Shown here one piece after another: positions 54,008-64,000 of a DNA stretch of 64,000 nt. This stretch comes from Leptotrichia sp. oral taxon 218 (GTDB lineage Bacteria > Fusobacteriota > Fusobacteriia > Fusobacteriales > Leptotrichiaceae): contig NZ_CP072377.1 of NCBI RefSeq assembly GCF_018128225.1, positions 1,054,001-1,118,000 of the forward strand, written 5' to 3'. The position numbers and the translations under genes were made by a program. The notes under the pieces were generated by a model that was given only the letters and a program-made list of their open reading frames with translations, searched no databases and was not told the origin of the DNA. Within the stretch, counting starts at the first letter, position 1. Each line of letters opens with the position of its first letter.

Positions 54008-55396
54008 TTAAAACTCAAGGTTTTTATTAGTTCTAGGAAATGGTATCACATCTCTAATATTTGTCATACCAGTAATATACATAAGCATTCTGTCAAATCC
54101 AAGACCAAATCCTGAATGTGGCACACTTCCATATTTTCTAAGATCTAAATACCACCAGTAATCTTTTTCTTTAAGTCCCATTTCGTTAATTTTTCCTAAA
54201 AGTACATCATAGTCGTCTTCTCTTTGACTTCCTCCAACGATTTCCCCAATTCCTGGTGCAAGTAAATCAACTGCTCTTACAGTTTTTCCATCTTCGTTAA
54301 GTTTCATATAAAACGCTTTTATATCTTTTGGATAATCAGTTACAAATACAGGTTTTTTAAAGTGTTTTTCCGCCAAATATCTTTCGTGTTCAGTCTGCAA
54401 GTCAATTCCCCATTCAACTTCATACTCAAATTTTTCTTTTGAATTTTTCAAAATTTCAATCGCTTCCGTATAAGTAATTCTGTCAAATTTATTGTTTACC
54501 AAAGTATCAAGACGCTCAAATAGACCTTTGTCAACCCATTTGTTAAAAAATTCCATTTCTTCAGCTGCATTTTCTCTCACATAATTTACAATATATTTAA
54601 TCATTTCTTCAATAATGTCCATATTTACAACCAAATCCGCAAATGCAATTTCAGGTTCCATCATCCAAAATTCCGCAGCGTGTTTAGGAGTATTTGAACG
54701 CTCTGCTCTAAATGTCGGTCCAAAAGTGTAAGTATTTTTAAAAGCTGTTGCAAATGTTTCCACATTTAACTGTCCGCTTACAGTAAGATTAGCTTCTTTT
54801 CCAAAAAAATCCTGTTTATAGTCAACTTCGCCACTCTCAGTTTTAGGAATATTGTTAATATCCATTGTTGTAAGTCTAAACATTTCTCCTGCACCTTCCG
54901 CATCACTTCCAGTAATAATTGGAGTTTGAACATACACAAAGTTTTTTTCCTGAAAAAATTTGTGAATCGCATAAGACAAAATTGAACGCACCCTAAATGT
55001 TGCAAAAAAAGCGTTTGTTCTAGGTCTTAAATGAGCAATCGTTCTCAAAAACTCAAAGCTATGTCTTTTATTTTGAAGCGGATAATCTGAATCAGACTTT
55101 TGATAAACTGAAATTTCAGTTGCCTTAATTTCATAATCTTGTCCTGCACCTTGTGATTCTACAACAATTCCAGTAACTTTAATAGACGAAGAAATAGTAA
55201 GTTTCGAAATTTCTGCAAAGTTTTCTAGTTCCTCTCCAAACACAATTTGAATCCCATTAAAAAAAGTCCCATCATTTAATTCAATAAATCCAAAATTTTT
55301 CTGACTTCTAATTTTTTTAACCCATCCATTCAATGTAACTTCCTGCTCCAAATATTTTGAAGTATTTTTTTGTAGTTCTCTCAATTCTAATAACAT
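54008..55396 (-). CDS. asnS: asparaginyl-tRNA synthetase
   Basis: 462 residues. N-terminal OB-fold anticodon domain ([20 protein letters not shown]), then class II catalytic domain: motif 2 region [39 protein letters not shown], the asparagine-recognising [10 protein letters not shown], and motif 3 [20 protein letters not shown] with [12 protein letters not shown] at the end. It charges tRNA-Asn. ATG 55396 behind ATAAGGAG. AsnRS is distinguished from AspRS by overall length and the C-terminal PRTxxxxEF. Confidence 0.96.
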   Translation of the reverse strand: MLLELRELQKNTSKYLEQEVTLNGWVKKIRSQKNFGFIELNDGTFFNGIQIVFGEELENFAEISKLTISSSIKVTGIVVESQGAGQDYEIKATEISVYQKSDSDYPLQNKRHSFEFLRTIAHLRPRTNAFFATFRVRSILSYAIHKFFQEKNFVYVQTPIITGSDAEGAGEMFRLTTMDINNIPKTESGEVDYKQDFFGKEANLTVSGQLNVETFATAFKNTYTFGPTFRAERSNTPKHAAEFWMMEPEIAFADLVVNMDIIEEMIKYIVNYVRENAAEEMEFFNKWVDKGLFERLDTLVNNKFDRITYTEAIEILKNSKEKFEYEVEWGIDLQTEHERYLAEKHFKKPVFVTDYPKDIKAFYMKLNEDGKTVRAVDLLAPGIGEIVGGSQREDDYDVLLGKINEMGLKEKDYWWYLDLRKYGSVPHSGFGLGFDRMLMYITGMTNIRDVIPFPRTNKNLEF

Positions 55397-55544
55397 TTTT
55401 TCTCCTTATAACTTTTATTTAGTATTGTATCACAATTTAATCTTTTTTTTAATCAAATAAATTTGTTTTAAATCATGATTTTTAAATTTCATAGTAAAAT
55501 TATACTTTACTTTATCCATAAAATCAAGATTTTTTTATTAATAA

Positions 55545-55574
55545 AAATAGTGAAACCTAAAAGTCCCACTATTT
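55545..55574. terminator. terminator between autotransporter B and asnS
   Basis: AAATAGTG (55545-55552) pairs with CACTATTT (55567-55574), with T-rich sequence on both outer sides. On the minus strand it follows the autotransporter B stop by 49 bases. Confidence 0.75.
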
Positions 55575-55622
55575 TTTATTTTTTTAATTAATCTCACCAT
55601 TCAAATATTTTAGTAACAAAAA

Positions 55623-58600
55623 TTAGTAAATCAATCTAAATCCAAGTCCACCTCTAATATTTTCTCCTTTAGTGTCATATCCTGCGTTTACTGTCACTCC
55701 AAATCTAGTATTGTCAATTCCCAAATTCAAATCAAACTTACCATTTCCGTGTCTGTCTTCTTTCTCATTTCTCAAGTTATACCAGTCTGCTGTCGTATAA
55801 CGAACTCTTGCCTGATTAAGTCTATTAAGTTTTCCAAGTTCATTTTCATATGCAGCTGAAAGTCCAACCGACAACTGAGTTCTAACCGCTAATGGCTGAA
55901 CATACTTAAACTCTGCTCCAACTTCTGGTTTAACTGAGAAGTAGTCGTTTCCTTTTACTTCCAAGTTCATCTGACCTCTGTCTTCTTTTGCGCTTGAGAA
56001 TCTTCCATATTCCATCTTTAACGCTCCATAAGGTCTTAGATGCGTTCTTTCAGACAATCTTATGTCATAACCTAAATCTGTTTTTAGTGCCGCTCCATAG
56101 CTGTAGTAGTCAGCTTTTGATTCAAACACATCGTCTACAACCCAGAATTTACGGTGCATATTATTTACTCCGCCAAACACATCTCCTGCAATTGTCCATC
56201 TTAAACTTCCGTTGTGGTCTTTTACTGGCGACATTGTCTTAAACAGTCCTGCTTTAATCATTGACTGCTGTTCAGCTGATTTTCCTAAATCTTTAAACTT
56301 AAATCTGTTTGAAACTGCTCCAGCATACCATCCAGTTGAATTTCCAAGCGTAACTGCTTCATCTTCGTGAACATAAGCCACTCCGTAAGCATTGCTGTCA
56401 TAGTCAATTACTCCTGCAGTATCTGTATTAAATTCGTCTTTCTGTCCAAACACTTTTATCTTGTTATTCTGTTTAGAAGGATTTCTCCATTCGTCGTGCA
56501 AATATTTGAACTCTTTATCCAGAGCATTTCCAGTCGAATTAATTCTCATCTGCGTATTTGAATACTCATAACCTTTCATTTCATTTACAGCTTGTGCAAA
56601 TATATGATTTTCCCCTTTTCCTAAGCTATTAAGTTTGTTGAAAATCTGTTTTTCTCTCGAATGAATATCTTCAACTCCATATCTCTGTTCAAGTCCATCC
56701 AAGAAATGTGCTGTATCCGTATCATTTTCACTCGCAAAGTCAGTATAAGGAATTTTTACCATATACACAGTTTTTATCGGTGCTGATATATTTCCTGACT
56801 CAACTGGCTGCGCTATCCAAGTCAAACTAGCTGAATTTACATTTAATGTAACTCCTGAAGACACAACGCCTGCCAACGCATCATTATACGGCTTCAATAT
56901 GTTGTCTCCTATCTGTATTGCTTTGGCATTTAAGTATTTTGTTACTTCTGTTCCCATTATCAAGTCAATATCAGTAAGTCCATATAAATTGCTCAATCCT
57001 TGAATTGGTTTTGTGTAATTTATTCCTGATGTATCTACATACATTCCAAGACTTGAAATTTCAGCATTTGAGTGTGTATGTTCGTGATCCATCTGCTCTG
57101 TTGCCAAGTTTAATGTGGTTACTCCTGTTAAGTCAGTGATAGTTACTTCTGGCGCTTTTGGTTCTGGAACACTTGTATTAACTTTTACTGGCGTAACTTC
57201 CACTCCATTTACTGATATTGAAACTGCGCTTGGCAATGATGCTGGTGGAACTTTTACTACTGCACTTCCTGTCACTTTCTGGTCAGTTGCAGTTCCTTCA
57301 ATAAATGGTCTTGTTGAAGTATTAGATTTATACTCTTCATAAGTGGCAGCTCCATCTGAACCTTTATACACATAAACTCCCATATTCTTATTTCCAGCAA
57401 CATTTATCGTTCCATAGTTTTTAATAATTCCGCCATTTGTCACAACTACACCTTTTATTCCTGTTCCATTTGCTGTCGGTGTAGTCTGAATTACTCCGTA
57501 GTTTTCTCCAACCGCATCTCTGTCAATGTACATTCCAGTCGTATTTTTCCCATCAAGGTTAATAGTTCCCCTATTAATCGCAGTTGATCCTTTTCCAACG
57601 GCATACATTCCAACACTGTTTTCCTGAGAAACATTTATCGTTCCATAATTTTCAATCATTCCTACATTTGATGTTGCTTTTTTAGTTTCATCATAATACC
57701 CAGTCGCCATTCCAATTCCATATTGTTTATTAGCTATATTACTTGTCCCAACTGTAATCGTTCCATAGTTTTTCCCAACTCCCTGCGTTGAGTAAATTCC
57801 TATATTCCCATCTCCAGATCTCAAGTCAATATTTCCATAATTTATTGAATCCTGCGATGAATAAATTCCATATCCGTTATTTTTATCAGTCACAATATTA
57901 GAGTAGTTTTCAATTTTTCCACCCAACGCTTTTGGCGCTCCTGAATAAATATATACAGATTTTTCTCCAATGTGAACATCGTTTGGCGCATGTGTTGTCA
58001 AATCAGTCTTGGCATTCTTAGCTGTTATCAAATATCCAAATGAATCCGTATCTCCAACTTTCATATCCACATTTCCTGTAACTGTTGTAGGTTGTGGATT
58101 AGTCGCATCATCAGCGATGTAAACTCCAACGGCGTTATTGTTTGCCACATTAATTTTTCCACCTGTTAGATTTACAGCAGGACCAGTTGAGTAAACTCCA
58201 ACTCCATTGTCATCAACATTAATTTCTCCACTTGTCATATCAACTTTTTTCCCAAAAATTCCATAAGAAGATTTTCCGACATTTATTTTTCCTGTATTTG
58301 CAATTGTAGATTTTTGGTCGTCGATGTACATTCCAATTGACTCGTTTTTAGCGGATGTAGCTGCAACATTGATTTCTCCGTTGTTTATTAAGTCAGATTC
58401 GTTTGTTCCGTACATTCCAGCTGATTTTGTTCCATTTACAGTGATTTTACCATCATTTGTTAAAGTTCCATTATTTGCTCCCATTCCAACTGAGCTATTA
58501 TTTCCATTTATCGTAATTGTTCCAGTTGAACTATTTGTCGCTTTTACATCTCCTTTTGTCACTGGAACTGTTGTTTTGCTACTGTTATTTAAAACATAAA

Positions 58601-61600
58601 TTCCAATTGCTGAATCATCACTCATAGTGATAGTTTTATTATTTGTCACATCAACTGTTCCAAAAGGCGTTGTAGCTGTTTTAAATGGTTCTGACGAAGG
58701 ATCTACAATTGCTCCTGCATTATCAAGTCTGTAAGAAAGTCCTAAAATACCGAATGATTTTTTACCGCCAACTGTCACAGTTCCATCATTTACAATTGGT
58801 GTGCTATTTGTTCCGAAAATTCCAACTGCTCCTGTATTTTTATTAGTTGTTTCAACTTCTACAACTCCATTAGACTGATTGTGGATTTTACCATAATTTA
58901 CATAAAGTCCAACTCCACCAGCACCTGTATCAGTTCTATTTACTTCAATTTTACCATCGTTATTAATTTGTGTAGTATTGTTAGTTGTACTTTTACTACT
59001 TGCACTTAGTGCTATTCCAATTGGAGATTTCCAGCTAGAATCAATGTCATGAACTTGTGCTGTATTTAAGTTAGCTTTAACTCCACCTGTTGACGCTACA
59101 TTAACAATTGAATTTTGATAAAGCAATCTTTTACTAAATACTTCACTGTCACTATTTCCAGCTGGTGTTGTTAATCCTCTGTCTAATGAAGCATTAATAT
59201 TTAAAACTCCGTTGTCAACTGAAGCATACTTATATTGTGTTGCTGCCGGATCATTAGTTACAGTTATTCCAGTACCTAATGTCTGATCTTGCAATGAACC
59301 TGAACCTAATGGAGAGTTATTAATATTTAATGTAACAACTCCTCCCGCTGCTGGATCACTATTTTGCAAATCAGCAATTATTACATCATTTGAAGAAACA
59401 TGAATAGTGGCATCTGTTAAGTTTACAGGACTATTAGGAACATATGTATCATTAATGTAACCTACTGCTTTTCCACCTAATTCAAGTCTTGAAGTTTGTG
59501 TTCCATTTTTACTCATATCAATTGTACCGCCATTATCGGTATAAAGCGCATATCCTGTACCTTCATAATGTACTGTACTTCCTTTTAATGAAACATTTGC
59601 TCCATTAGTCGAAGCTACCGCTGTTGAACCATCTACAACTTTAATTCTATTATTATCCGCTATTATTTTAGTTGGATTATTTGAAGCATCTTTTCCATCA
59701 GCATATAATCCAAATCCTGTATATTCATCGATAGCTTGCCATTTTCCAGCCACAAGTTTACCTACTTGTTTACCAGTAACATCAACATTCCAATCTGTCG
59801 AAGTTGTAAATGAATTTGTTGTTCTTCTTGAAATATCAACTTTCGCACCTCTTTTAGCGTAAACTGCTCCTGTCGTAGGCGTAGAAGTACCACTTAATGG
59901 ATCAGCTGAAACAGTACTTTGAACTTTCAATCCACCTAGAGTTTCATGAGTTTTAACTCTTGCTCCATTATCTGCAAAAATAAATATATTATCTGTTGTC
60001 GTATTGCTTGTTGAAATACTTCTTGCTGTTGCTTCCCAATCATTTTGAACATTTGTACTAGTTGTATTTTTATTATCAGCAAAAATAGCTGTATTATTAG
60101 TACCACCATCAAGTACCATATCACTTTCTGAATGGACAGAACCACCATTTTCAACTGCTATTCCTGTGTTATTTGCACCACCAGTCATCTTAATTCTACC
60201 AATTCCTAAATTTACCATTACACCATTTGCAGTTCCAGTTCCTGGCGTATAAACTCCCACATTATTTTGACCATTACCGTTACTTGCACCACTTCCATTC
60301 AAGTGAATATAATGAGCTTGTAAGTCAATTGCCGATTTTGAATAAATTCCTGCTGAACCTAATGAGTTTCCACCACTATCTTTTCCACCATTATTTTTTA
60401 GTTCAACTCCAAAGGCCCCATTTATCCAGTTATGTGTTCCAGGAACATAGATACCGGCACTATTATTACCTTTCATTACAATGGCTTCATCTGCCATATT
60501 CGTATCTGCCCATTTTCCACCATCACCTGCATTTGTTCCAACATTTATATCAAGTTTATTAATCTTATCTCTACTACTGCCATTCCAAAAAGCATCACCT
60601 ACATATGTTACAGTTGTGTCAGTACCAGCTAAACTGGTAGCTGTACCTTGTACTGGAGTTCCAGGCGCTCCTTTTCCTGCTGACAAAGCTTTAGAAAAAT
60701 TAGTAAAAACTAATGAGTGAGAAAATTGAGTTGGAACATTAGGATCAGTAACCTCTCTTGGATTAAAATAAATACCTACACTTTGATCTCCTTCCATAGT
60801 CATTTTACCTTTATTTATCACTGCTATCCGTCTATCGGAAACAATAGGAAAACCATTAGCAATAGAATGAGGAAATTCATAGCCACCACGATATGCATCA
60901 TTTGCAAAATAAAACATTGCTGTTTTGTTTGCTTTTGTAGTTATATCACCTATTCTAGCACCAGTCCCAGATAATTTACCTTCATTATAAAAGAATTGCT
61001 GTGTATAATTATGAGTAGTGTCAGGCGAAACAATAAATACAGCACTTTCCATAGAATTATGAATTATTTTTCCTTGATTTACAATTATTCCATTTGCTCT
61101 TCCATGATCATCATGCGAATAACTATTTGAAAAAGTAGCATATTTACCGCTTATATCAATATTTCCTGTATTCGTAAAAATATTATATCCTCCATGCGGA
61201 GCCGTTCCATCTTCTATTATTTTCATACCTAAAATATCTTTAAAACTTTCACTTAAATCAAGTCCTGAGGAAGCTAAACCATTAAACTCAGTAATCACTT
61301 TACTAAATTGCAGTCCACCATGTATATCTTGATGCACAAGTTCCTCGGTATGTGCAGCATCAGGACCACTAACATATTTCACATCCGCATTATTTAAAAG
61401 AAATGCACCACTAGGTGTACCAGAATTACCAGAAATTTGAAACAAACCATTCACATTATCTTCTGTTATTGAAGATAGTCCAGAAACTGATTTTTCACCA
61501 CCATATGCTAATCCATTTAATGTAGCATTATATGAATACACAGGAAAACCTGGAGAAGTATTTTTTATAGTTATGCTACCAGGTACACTATAAGTTAATT

Positions 61601-62462
61601 TTTGATAATTTATATTGCTTCCTAAATTTCTTGTAACATTTATTGTTCCACTTTTAATAGTAACCCCTTCAAATACTCCATTATGATTATTATTATCTGT
61701 ATCATTTCCTAATACTCCTCTATTATTATTACCATTCATTGCAGTAATCCGTTGCCAGCTTCCTCTTGATCTAGCAGTTAATGTTAAATCAACATTCAAA
61801 TTAACAGATGGAGCACTGACATTAGGTGCTTTTGGAGAACTAACTGTTCTAGGAATAAAATTAGGTAGATTGCTAACATCTACAGACATTGAAACATCTA
61901 CCGCCTTCAACTTCGGTGCAATTGGTTTAAGCGAAGCCGACACCGGTATCATCGCATTTGGCTCTCTCTTCAATCCAAGTTCTGTCGTATTTCCGTAAAG
62001 AGCATGTGTATTTGGAGTCGTATTATATTTATATTTCCCCATTGTCTTATCTCTTTCATATTTCACATCAGCCGTTTTATCTCCACGACCTTTGTAGTGA
62101 CCTTGCCAATTGTTGTACATTCCGTTTATTCCGTATTGCCAGCTGCTCCATGGAGATTTTACTACATGATCTCCTTGTTCCATTAACTGAATTAACTCCA
62201 AATTTGTGTTACGAAGAAGTTTTTTATTTTCAGTTCTGGCTTTTTTAAAATCTTGTCTTAGCTGCACAATTGATGTGTTTATCTGTTTTGTCTGTTCTTT
62301 TATCTCATCTTCAGCCGAAAAAAGATTAAAAGAAAGTCCTCCTGTTCCTATCGCTCCCGTCAATAAAAACGAAATAAGCGCTGAATCTGTATATTTAAAG
62401 TCTTTTACTCTTTTAGCAAAAGATTTTAATTCTTTTTTCAAATCTTTTAAATTATTTGTCAT
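55623..62462 (-). CDS. giant autotransporter adhesin B (type Va)
   Basis: 2279 residues, paralogue of A. The N-terminal basic segment is identical to that of A; the signal core is ALISFLLTGAIGTG, followed by the coiled coil and SPWSSWQYGINGMYNNWQGH. The passenger has beta-helix repeats (INVGKSSYGIFGK; GTINLDGKNTTGMYID) with frequent Asn and Gly. The C-terminal barrel (from about residue 2000) again ends GLGFRLIY and is nearly the same as A, including KVFGQKDEFNTDTAGVIDYD. Surface adhesion is expected. ATG 62462 follows AAGAGAGGAAAAAA. Its leader has no IStron. Confidence 0.92.
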   Translation of the reverse strand: MTNNLKDLKKELKSFAKRVKDFKYTDSALISFLLTGAIGTGGLSFNLFSAEDEIKEQTKQINTSIVQLRQDFKKARTENKKLLRNTNLELIQLMEQGDHVVKSPWSSWQYGINGMYNNWQGHYKGRGDKTADVKYERDKTMGKYKYNTTPNTHALYGNTTELGLKREPNAMIPVSASLKPIAPKLKAVDVSMSVDVSNLPNFIPRTVSSPKAPNVSAPSVNLNVDLTLTARSRGSWQRITAMNGNNNRGVLGNDTDNNNHNGVFEGVTIKSGTINVTRNLGSNINYQKLTYSVPGSITIKNTSPGFPVYSYNATLNGLAYGGEKSVSGLSSITEDNVNGLFQISGNSGTPSGAFLLNNADVKYVSGPDAAHTEELVHQDIHGGLQFSKVITEFNGLASSGLDLSESFKDILGMKIIEDGTAPHGGYNIFTNTGNIDISGKYATFSNSYSHDDHGRANGIIVNQGKIIHNSMESAVFIVSPDTTHNYTQQFFYNEGKLSGTGARIGDITTKANKTAMFYFANDAYRGGYEFPHSIANGFPIVSDRRIAVINKGKMTMEGDQSVGIYFNPREVTDPNVPTQFSHSLVFTNFSKALSAGKGAPGTPVQGTATSLAGTDTTVTYVGDAFWNGSSRDKINKLDINVGTNAGDGGKWADTNMADEAIVMKGNNSAGIYVPGTHNWINGAFGVELKNNGGKDSGGNSLGSAGIYSKSAIDLQAHYIHLNGSGASNGNGQNNVGVYTPGTGTANGVMVNLGIGRIKMTGGANNTGIAVENGGSVHSESDMVLDGGTNNTAIFADNKNTTSTNVQNDWEATARSISTSNTTTDNIFIFADNGARVKTHETLGGLKVQSTVSADPLSGTSTPTTGAVYAKRGAKVDISRRTTNSFTTSTDWNVDVTGKQVGKLVAGKWQAIDEYTGFGLYADGKDASNNPTKIIADNNRIKVVDGSTAVASTNGANVSLKGSTVHYEGTGYALYTDNGGTIDMSKNGTQTSRLELGGKAVGYINDTYVPNSPVNLTDATIHVSSNDVIIADLQNSDPAAGGVVTLNINNSPLGSGSLQDQTLGTGITVTNDPAATQYKYASVDNGVLNINASLDRGLTTPAGNSDSEVFSKRLLYQNSIVNVASTGGVKANLNTAQVHDIDSSWKSPIGIALSASSKSTTNNTTQINNDGKIEVNRTDTGAGGVGLYVNYGKIHNQSNGVVEVETTNKNTGAVGIFGTNSTPIVNDGTVTVGGKKSFGILGLSYRLDNAGAIVDPSSEPFKTATTPFGTVDVTNNKTITMSDDSAIGIYVLNNSSKTTVPVTKGDVKATNSSTGTITINGNNSSVGMGANNGTLTNDGKITVNGTKSAGMYGTNESDLINNGEINVAATSAKNESIGMYIDDQKSTIANTGKINVGKSSYGIFGKKVDMTSGEINVDDNGVGVYSTGPAVNLTGGKINVANNNAVGVYIADDATNPQPTTVTGNVDMKVGDTDSFGYLITAKNAKTDLTTHAPNDVHIGEKSVYIYSGAPKALGGKIENYSNIVTDKNNGYGIYSSQDSINYGNIDLRSGDGNIGIYSTQGVGKNYGTITVGTSNIANKQYGIGMATGYYDETKKATSNVGMIENYGTINVSQENSVGMYAVGKGSTAINRGTINLDGKNTTGMYIDRDAVGENYGVIQTTPTANGTGIKGVVVTNGGIIKNYGTINVAGNKNMGVYVYKGSDGAATYEEYKSNTSTRPFIEGTATDQKVTGSAVVKVPPASLPSAVSISVNGVEVTPVKVNTSVPEPKAPEVTITDLTGVTTLNLATEQMDHEHTHSNAEISSLGMYVDTSGINYTKPIQGLSNLYGLTDIDLIMGTEVTKYLNAKAIQIGDNILKPYNDALAGVVSSGVTLNVNSASLTWIAQPVESGNISAPIKTVYMVKIPYTDFASENDTDTAHFLDGLEQRYGVEDIHSREKQIFNKLNSLGKGENHIFAQAVNEMKGYEYSNTQMRINSTGNALDKEFKYLHDEWRNPSKQNNKIKVFGQKDEFNTDTAGVIDYDSNAYGVAYVHEDEAVTLGNSTGWYAGAVSNRFKFKDLGKSAEQQSMIKAGLFKTMSPVKDHNGSLRWTIAGDVFGGVNNMHRKFWVVDDVFESKADYYSYGAALKTDLGYDIRLSERTHLRPYGALKMEYGRFSSAKEDRGQMNLEVKGNDYFSVKPEVGAEFKYVQPLAVRTQLSVGLSAAYENELGKLNRLNQARVRYTTADWYNLRNEKEDRHGNGKFDLNLGIDNTRFGVTVNAGYDTKGENIRGGLGFRLIY

Positions 62463-62584
62463 TTTTTTCCTCTCTTCTTTATATTTAAAAATTAAAAAAC
62501 TTGAAACTCAATTTAAGAAAATATCAAAATTTTAACTTCAAAATTTCTCAAATTTTTTATTTCAAATTTTACTATCTTTTGTTT

Positions 62585-62612
62585 ATTATATCAAAAAAAA
62601 AGAAAAAATCAA
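62585..62612 (-). promoter_or_regulatory. promoter of autotransporter B
   Basis: On the minus strand -35 TTGATT (62612-62607), 16 bases, then TATAAT (62590-62585) preceded by TGA, an extended -10. The leader to ATG 62462 is about 115 bases. The remaining part of 62463-62745 is AT-rich without any gene. Confidence 0.6.
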
Positions 62613-62745
62613 ATATTTTTTAAAGAAATTACTAAAAAATGGAGAAAGCTCTAACTTTTGCACCTTTACTTGCTTATATTCTACTTTTATTTTATTTTTT
62701 TCTAATTTATTCTCTTTAATTTTCCCATTCTTTTTATTTTAAATA

Positions 62746-62774
62746 TTGTTTTTTTTAAAGAAAAATGGTATTAT
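62746..62774 (+). promoter_or_regulatory. promoter of the ABC substrate-binding protein gene
   Basis: -35 TTGTTT (62746-62751), 17-base spacer, -10 TATTAT (62769-62774), about 45 bases before ATG 62820. No attenuator, T-box or riboswitch is apparent. Confidence 0.5.
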
Positions 62775-62819
62775 TTAATGATGAAAAAAATGTAGGATAG
62801 TAGGAAGTGAGGAATTTTT

Positions 62820-63788
62820 ATGAAAAAATTGTTAATTTTGTTTACCGTTTTGACATTTATGGTTATCGGTTGCGGTAATTCATCAGAAAGCGGAAACAAA
62901 GCGAATGAAAAAACTGGTAGTTCCAAAAAATTTAAGATAGGAATTACACAAATTGCGTCACACCCGGCGCTAGATAATGCGAGAAAAGGATTTGAAGATG
63001 CCTTTAAAGAAGCTGGAGTCGATGCAGATTTTGATGAAAAAAATGCAAACGGAGAAACTGCAAACGCAAATCTTATTGCAAATAACTTTGCCAGTTCAAA
63101 AGTTGACTTAATTTACGCAATAGCGACAAGTACAGCACAAACCGCAGTTCAGTCAACAAGTTCTATACCAATTGTTTTTGCAGCAATTACAGATCCAAAA
63201 TCAGCTGGAATTTTAAAACCAAATGTAACTGGTGTCAGTGACAGAATGGATGTAGCTGAACAAATGAAACTGCTAAAAAGATTGGATGGCAAAATCAAAT
63301 CAGTTGGTGTAATTTACAATTCATCTGAGCCAAATTCAAAAGTTCAAGTGGAAGACTTAAAAAAAGCAGCAGCGCCACTAGGACTTACAATTGTTGAAAA
63401 AAGTGTAACTCAAGCAAATGAAATTCCACAGACAGTTGACAATTTGACAAGAGAAGCCGATGCAATCTATTTACCGACAGACAACTTGGTCGCTTCAGTT
63501 GCAAATTTAATTACAGAAAAAGCTACAAATGCTAAGAAAATAGTATTTGGAGCGGAAGCCGCTCATGTAGAAAAAGGAGCTTTGATAACTCAGGGAGTAA
63601 GTTATTACGAAATCGGAAAAGAAGCTGGAAAAATGGCAATTGATATTTTGAAAAATGGTAAAAAGCCAAGTGAAATTCAGTTTAAGCAAATGCCATTAAG
63701 TGAAATCGTTATTAATGAAAAAACACTTGCAGCGCTAAATATTAACTTGCCACAAGATATTAAAAGTAAAGCAAAAATGGTAAAATAA
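62820..63788 (+). CDS. ABC transporter substrate-binding lipoprotein (ABC_sub_bind, TrpX-like)
   Basis: 322 residues. Lipoprotein signal LLILFTVLTFMVIGCGNSSE (Cys 19) and a two-lobed periplasmic binding fold: FKIGITQIASHPALDNARKG, NLIANNFASSKVDLIYAIAT, SIPIVFAAITDPKSAGIL, VGVIYNSSEPNSKVQVEDLK and IYLPTDNLVASVANLI. These match the ABC_sub_bind family (COG2984), often an amino acid importer such as TrpXYZ. A Shine-Dalgarno-like AGGAAGTGAGG precedes ATG 62820. The permease and ATPase genes should follow beyond the window. Substrate not assigned. Confidence 0.9.
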   Translation: MKKLLILFTVLTFMVIGCGNSSESGNKANEKTGSSKKFKIGITQIASHPALDNARKGFEDAFKEAGVDADFDEKNANGETANANLIANNFASSKVDLIYAIATSTAQTAVQSTSSIPIVFAAITDPKSAGILKPNVTGVSDRMDVAEQMKLLKRLDGKIKSVGVIYNSSEPNSKVQVEDLKKAAAPLGLTIVEKSVTQANEIPQTVDNLTREADAIYLPTDNLVASVANLITEKATNAKKIVFGAEAAHVEKGALITQGVSYYEIGKEAGKMAIDILKNGKKPSEIQFKQMPLSEIVINEKTLAALNINLPQDIKSKAKMVK

Positions 63789-63949
63789 AAAATATAAAAA
63801 TTTTTTATTAAATTAAATAATTAAATTAATTAATTAATCAAAAAATTAAAAATTTTAAATTTAAAAAAAATAAAAATAAAAAAATTAGTAAACTCAAGAA
63901 ATTTAAAAAATAATAATTAATAATAATTTAAGAAAGGAAAAATAAGGAC

Positions 63950-64000
63950 ATGAAAAAGATATTATTGGTACTTGTAAGTTTAATTTTTGCACTTTCGTGC
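63950..64000 (+). CDS. start of another lipoprotein (cut by the window end)
   Basis: Seventeen codons, MKKILLVLVSLIFALSC, a lipoprotein signal ending in a lipobox Cys, preceded by AGAAAGGAAAAATAAGGAC. Its placement 161 bases after the substrate-binding protein suggests a second binding protein of the same operon, but nothing beyond the signal is visible. The sequence 63789-63949 is AT-rich with no gene. Confidence 0.6.
   Translation, partial: MKKILLVLVSLIFALSC

Overview
The window is very AT-rich Gram-negative DNA. It carries two giant autotransporter adhesins whose N-terminal region is the type seen in Leptotrichia, so the source is probably a member of the Fusobacteriota, most likely Leptotrichiaceae. 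This placement is inferred from gene content; there is no rRNA or tRNA gene in the window to confirm it.

Layout. 1-6900: the 5' part of thrC (minus), then a plus-strand run of envelope genes: a frameshifted lipoprotein, a YwqK/MORN-like protein, an intact paralogous lipoprotein, a decayed YwqK remnant, a DUF1003 membrane protein, a cupin and a small membrane protein. 7000-11760: metH and a split chromate-type transporter pair (minus). 11905-12765: a CRISPR array transcribed from the minus strand, without cas genes. 13160-15178: ligA (plus). 15399-22580: a small lipoprotein and the class Ib ribonucleotide reductase locus nrdH-nrdI-nrdE-nrdF (minus), with NrdR boxes at its promoter, an intein in nrdE, and a fic gene plus a RelB/YafQ-type toxin-antitoxin pair between nrdE and nrdF. 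22823-26546: an rRNA/tRNA uracil methyltransferase, an aminotransferase and a TPR protein. 26775-35529: a surface polysaccharide operon in transcription order manC, kdsD, wzx, GT2, wzy, GT32. 35710-42366 and 55623-62462: the two autotransporters. 44653-55396: a DUF4870 gene, xerC, topA, dprA, a frameshifted TPR gene and asnS. 62820-64000: an ABC substrate-binding lipoprotein and the start of another lipoprotein.

The main discovery is a family of four IStrons, elements that combine a group I intron with an IS605-type tnpB. Three almost identical copies of about 1.78 kb (A, B, C) lie inside the reading frames of manC, topA and dprA. Each begins after TTGAT and ends in GGTTCAG, and removing exactly that interval rebuilds an uninterrupted, family-typical protein in all three genes. 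The fourth (D, 1.89 kb, with a different tnpB) sits in the predicted 5' leader of the first autotransporter, after TTTAT. All four carry the P, Q, R and S core elements of group I introns. The predicted internal guide changes from GTCAG to GTAAG exactly where the target changes from TTGAT to TTTAT. The interrupted genes are therefore probably functional through RNA splicing. The tnpB of the topA copy has a nonsense codon while its intron looks intact.

Together with the nrdE intein, which splits the protein immediately before the thiyl-radical cysteine, five self-splicing elements lie in one 64 kb stretch. One CRISPR spacer matches 34 of 39 bases of the aminotransferase gene at 25387-25425, with the first 11 bases perfect.
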